Origin: Haloterrigena salifodinae
GTDB lineage: Archaea > Halobacteriota > Halobacteria > Halobacteriales > Natrialbaceae
Assembly (NCBI RefSeq): GCF_003977755.1
Contig: NZ_RQWN01000001.1
Span: 1 to 64,000, forward strand
DNA length: 64,000 bases
Direction: 5' to 3'
Shown piece after piece: positions 62,445 to 64,000 of the stretch. The stretch's first letter is position 1. Each line of letters opens with the position of its first letter. A program made the position numbers and the translations under genes. The notes below the pieces were generated by a model. That model was given only the letters and a program-made list of their open reading frames with translations. It was not told the DNA's origin and searched no databases.

Positions 62445-63872
62445 CTATTCGTCCGCCGGCCGGACCTTGAACCCGTACCGCGTCACGCCTTCCTGCGTGT
62501 AGATTCGGCGAATCGTCGTTTCGATCCGCTCGCCGACCGCGAACGCCTCGGGGGCCGCGTCGGTGCCCATCGCGGAGACGCTAACCGACTCGGTGCCGGA
62601 CTCGTCCTCGAGGGCAACGATCGCTGCCGCGTAGTCGCCCGACCGGGCCTGCTGTTCTGCGAACTCCGGCGGGGCGCCACCCTGGGAGATAGTTGTGACG
62701 GCCTCGACAGTCCCCGTCCCGGGTAGCTCGACCGGCTCGTACTCCACGAGCGAGCCGCAGTCGCCGCAGGCACCTTCCGGCGGGAACGAGAGCGCGCCGC
62801 AGTCGGGACAGCGGCCGGCCTCGAGCCGGTAGCGCTGGGGGATCGACCGGCGCCACGAGGGGACGCTGACGTAGGCGCCGCCGCCCGACGGCGGGCCGGT
62901 CGTGACGACGCCGCGCTGGCGCAGGTACTCGGCGTAGGAAAGGGTGTCGTCGCCCTCGAGAGCCGTTTTCGCGGGGACTGCGCCGTCGGCATCGACCATG
63001 AGCGCGTCCGCGCCCGCGCCGCTACCGTGGGCGACCGCGAGAACGGACTCGACGCCGTCCTCGAGGGCCGTCGCGAGCGAGACGGGGACGCTCGCGGCGC
63101 CAAGATCGCCCAATTCGTGGACCGTCGCGGCGGCCCGGATCTCGTCGGTACCGACGCCCGCCGCGCCCGCAGCGCGATAGGGGAGTTTGCCGTCGGGCGC
63201 CTGAATCGCGACGGCGTCGGGATCGGGTTCGGTCTCGAGGCCGTCGACGGCGCCGCCGATCGTCTCGGTGAACGCGGCGCGGTCGTACTGGGTGACGCCC
63301 AGTCCTTGCGTCTCGTCCTCGCCGGTGTTGCGAAACCGCGTTCCCGGGTAGGGCGTCGTGTACTCGGCGCGGTCGACGATCTCGGCGGGCCCGTCGCGCT
63401 CGAGGACGAACGCGGCGGCGCCGGCGCCCGCGGCGTGATCCACGCCGCCGTCGGGGTCGCCCTTCGGAGCGTCGGCCGCGATGACGAGCCCGACGGTCGC
63501 GTCCGCGCCGATCGCATCCATGCCGGCCCAGAGCGCACGGGTGCCGGCGCGCGTGCTGCCGGTGAACAGCTGCCGGGTCGTCGATTCGTCGAGGGCGAGC
63601 ATCTCACCCAGCCGGGCGGTCAGATCTTCCTCGGCCTCCGGCGGCCGCGAGGAGGCGAAGGCGAGCCAGTCGACGCTCGAGGGGTCGACGGCGGCGGCCT
63701 CGACCGCCCGCGTGGCGGCCTCGTAGCCCATCGTCAGCGCGTCCTCGTCGGCCGCGGGAACGGCCTTCTCGGTGATGCCGGCCGCGTGGAACTGGCCCCA
63801 GGCCTCCTCGAAGGCCTCGGCCGTGATGCGGAACCGCGGCGCGTAGGCGCCGACGCCGGTGATCGCGGTCAT
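62445..63872 (-). CDS. HMG-CoA synthase-like condensing protein fused to DUF35 zinc/OB domain
   Basis: This 475-residue fusion has an N-terminal thiolase/HMG-CoA-synthase fold (about 1-335: ITGVGAYAPRFRI, VDWLAFASSRPPEAEEDL, LYTGSTRAGT-like QLFTGSTRAGTRAL). The DUF35 zinc ribbon (CPDCGALSFPPEGACGDCG, about 363-381) and an OB fold come after it. Where HMG-CoA synthase has its nucleophile Cys (ACKAGT), this protein has STRAGT, so it seems to lack it. It shares one base with the thiolase stop, so it likely forms a complex with that enzyme, as known for archaeal thiolase-DUF35-HMGCS. Confidence 0.82.
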   Translation of the reverse strand: MTAITGVGAYAPRFRITAEAFEEAWGQFHAAGITEKAVPAADEDALTMGYEAATRAVEAAAVDPSSVDWLAFASSRPPEAEEDLTARLGEMLALDESTTRQLFTGSTRAGTRALWAGMDAIGADATVGLVIAADAPKGDPDGGVDHAAGAGAAAFVLERDGPAEIVDRAEYTTPYPGTRFRNTGEDETQGLGVTQYDRAAFTETIGGAVDGLETEPDPDAVAIQAPDGKLPYRAAGAAGVGTDEIRAAATVHELGDLGAASVPVSLATALEDGVESVLAVAHGSGAGADALMVDADGAVPAKTALEGDDTLSYAEYLRQRGVVTTGPPSGGGAYVSVPSWRRSIPQRYRLEAGRCPDCGALSFPPEGACGDCGSLVEYEPVELPGTGTVEAVTTISQGGAPPEFAEQQARSGDYAAAIVALEDESGTESVSVSAMGTDAAPEAFAVGERIETTIRRIYTQEGVTRYGFKVRPADE

Positions 63873-64000
63873 TAGGCGCTCACCTCCCGTTCTCTCTCAA
63901 ATACGTGAACGACGGCCGCACCGCCGCTGCCGCCGACGTTGTGAGTCAGGCCACGGGTCGGGTTCTCGACCTGCCGTTCGCCCGCCTTCCCGCAGAGCTG
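63872..64000 (-). CDS. Thiolase family protein, C-terminal end (partial)
   Basis: The last 42 codons of a gene continue beyond the right window edge. [23 protein letters not shown] and a charged tail match the C-terminal GG-rich motif of archaeal acetyl-CoA acetyltransferases (thiolase/SCPx type). The stop shares one base with the start of the DUF35 fusion gene, forming TAATG. Confidence 0.85.
   Translation of the reverse strand, partial: QLCGKAGERQVENPTRGLTHNVGGSGGAAVVHVFEREREVSA

Noticed and set aside
1-64000. CRISPR array, insertion sequence or integrase
   Set aside because: No regularly spaced repeats, transposase motifs or integrase were seen on reading.

Overview
This window comes from an extremely halophilic archaeon (class Halobacteria, probably a Natrialbales-type genome). 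The signs are the end of an archaeal rRNA operon, GC-rich DNA, very acidic Asp/Glu-rich proteins, archaeal information-processing genes (RfcL, ATP-dependent DNA ligase, eS17, MBF1), F420 chemistry (CofD) and many haloarchaea-specific small proteins. Many genes have a TATA-like element about 29-31 nt before the start codon, as expected for leaderless haloarchaeal transcripts, and I used this to choose several starts. I saw no transposase, integrase, CRISPR array or tRNA gene.

Layout. 0-0.5 kb: end of 23S rRNA, spacer, 5S rRNA and a hairpin. 0.6-8.2 kb: a dispersed aa3-type cytochrome oxidase locus (coxB, coxA with a C-terminal extension, separate coxC) with a manganese catalase between them. 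8.7-21.1 kb: a geranylgeranyl-reductase-like flavoprotein, an archaellum ATPase (ArlI) without an ArlJ neighbour, then a chemotaxis region in two divergent operons, cheY-cheB-cheA-cheC-cheD leftward and parA-cheW, cheW2, cheR rightward. 21.2-25.3 kb: housekeeping genes (hydroxyacid dehydrogenase, UspA, regulator, asd, eS17). 25.3-30 kb: a cofactor-flavoured stretch (DUF447, CitG-like, zinc protein, cupin, Dus-like protein, cofD). 30-32.2 kb: a TetR-MATE efflux operon with a palindromic operator. 32.4-43.1 kb: GshA-like ligase, DNA ligase, MFS transporter, hisC-adenylate kinase-CDP-alcohol transferase operon, MBF1, tpiA, a TIR-zinc protein and a haloalkane dehalogenase. 43.3-47.5 kb: a biotin run bioB, bioU-like, bioF, bioD. 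47.6-55.1 kb: zinc finger, RfcL, a large MEDS/GAF histidine kinase, a His-rich protein and a second GshA-like ligase. 55.2-58.5 kb: a rearranged patch with a decayed copy of a molybdopterin-binding (CinA-like) gene, an M48 protease, a chimeric-looking membrane protein and the intact CinA-like gene. 58.5-64 kb: small regulator and membrane genes, an ornithine-cyclodeaminase-like enzyme, an exported protein, and a condensing-enzyme/DUF35 fusion next to the end of a thiolase.

The chemotaxis genes form a nearly full signalling set (CheA, CheB, CheR, CheY, CheC, CheD and two CheW), with a ParA ATPase that may position the arrays and ArlI as the motor ATPase. The biotin genes give a complete route from pimeloyl precursor to biotin if the oxidoreductase between bioB and bioF replaces BioA. 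No single cluster is clearly a wholly new system. The best leads are the repeated motif tail of CheD, the parA-cheW coupling, the two GshA-like ligases, the TIR-zinc protein, the Cys-less condensing-enzyme/DUF35 fusion, and the duplicated patch at 55.2-58.5 kb.
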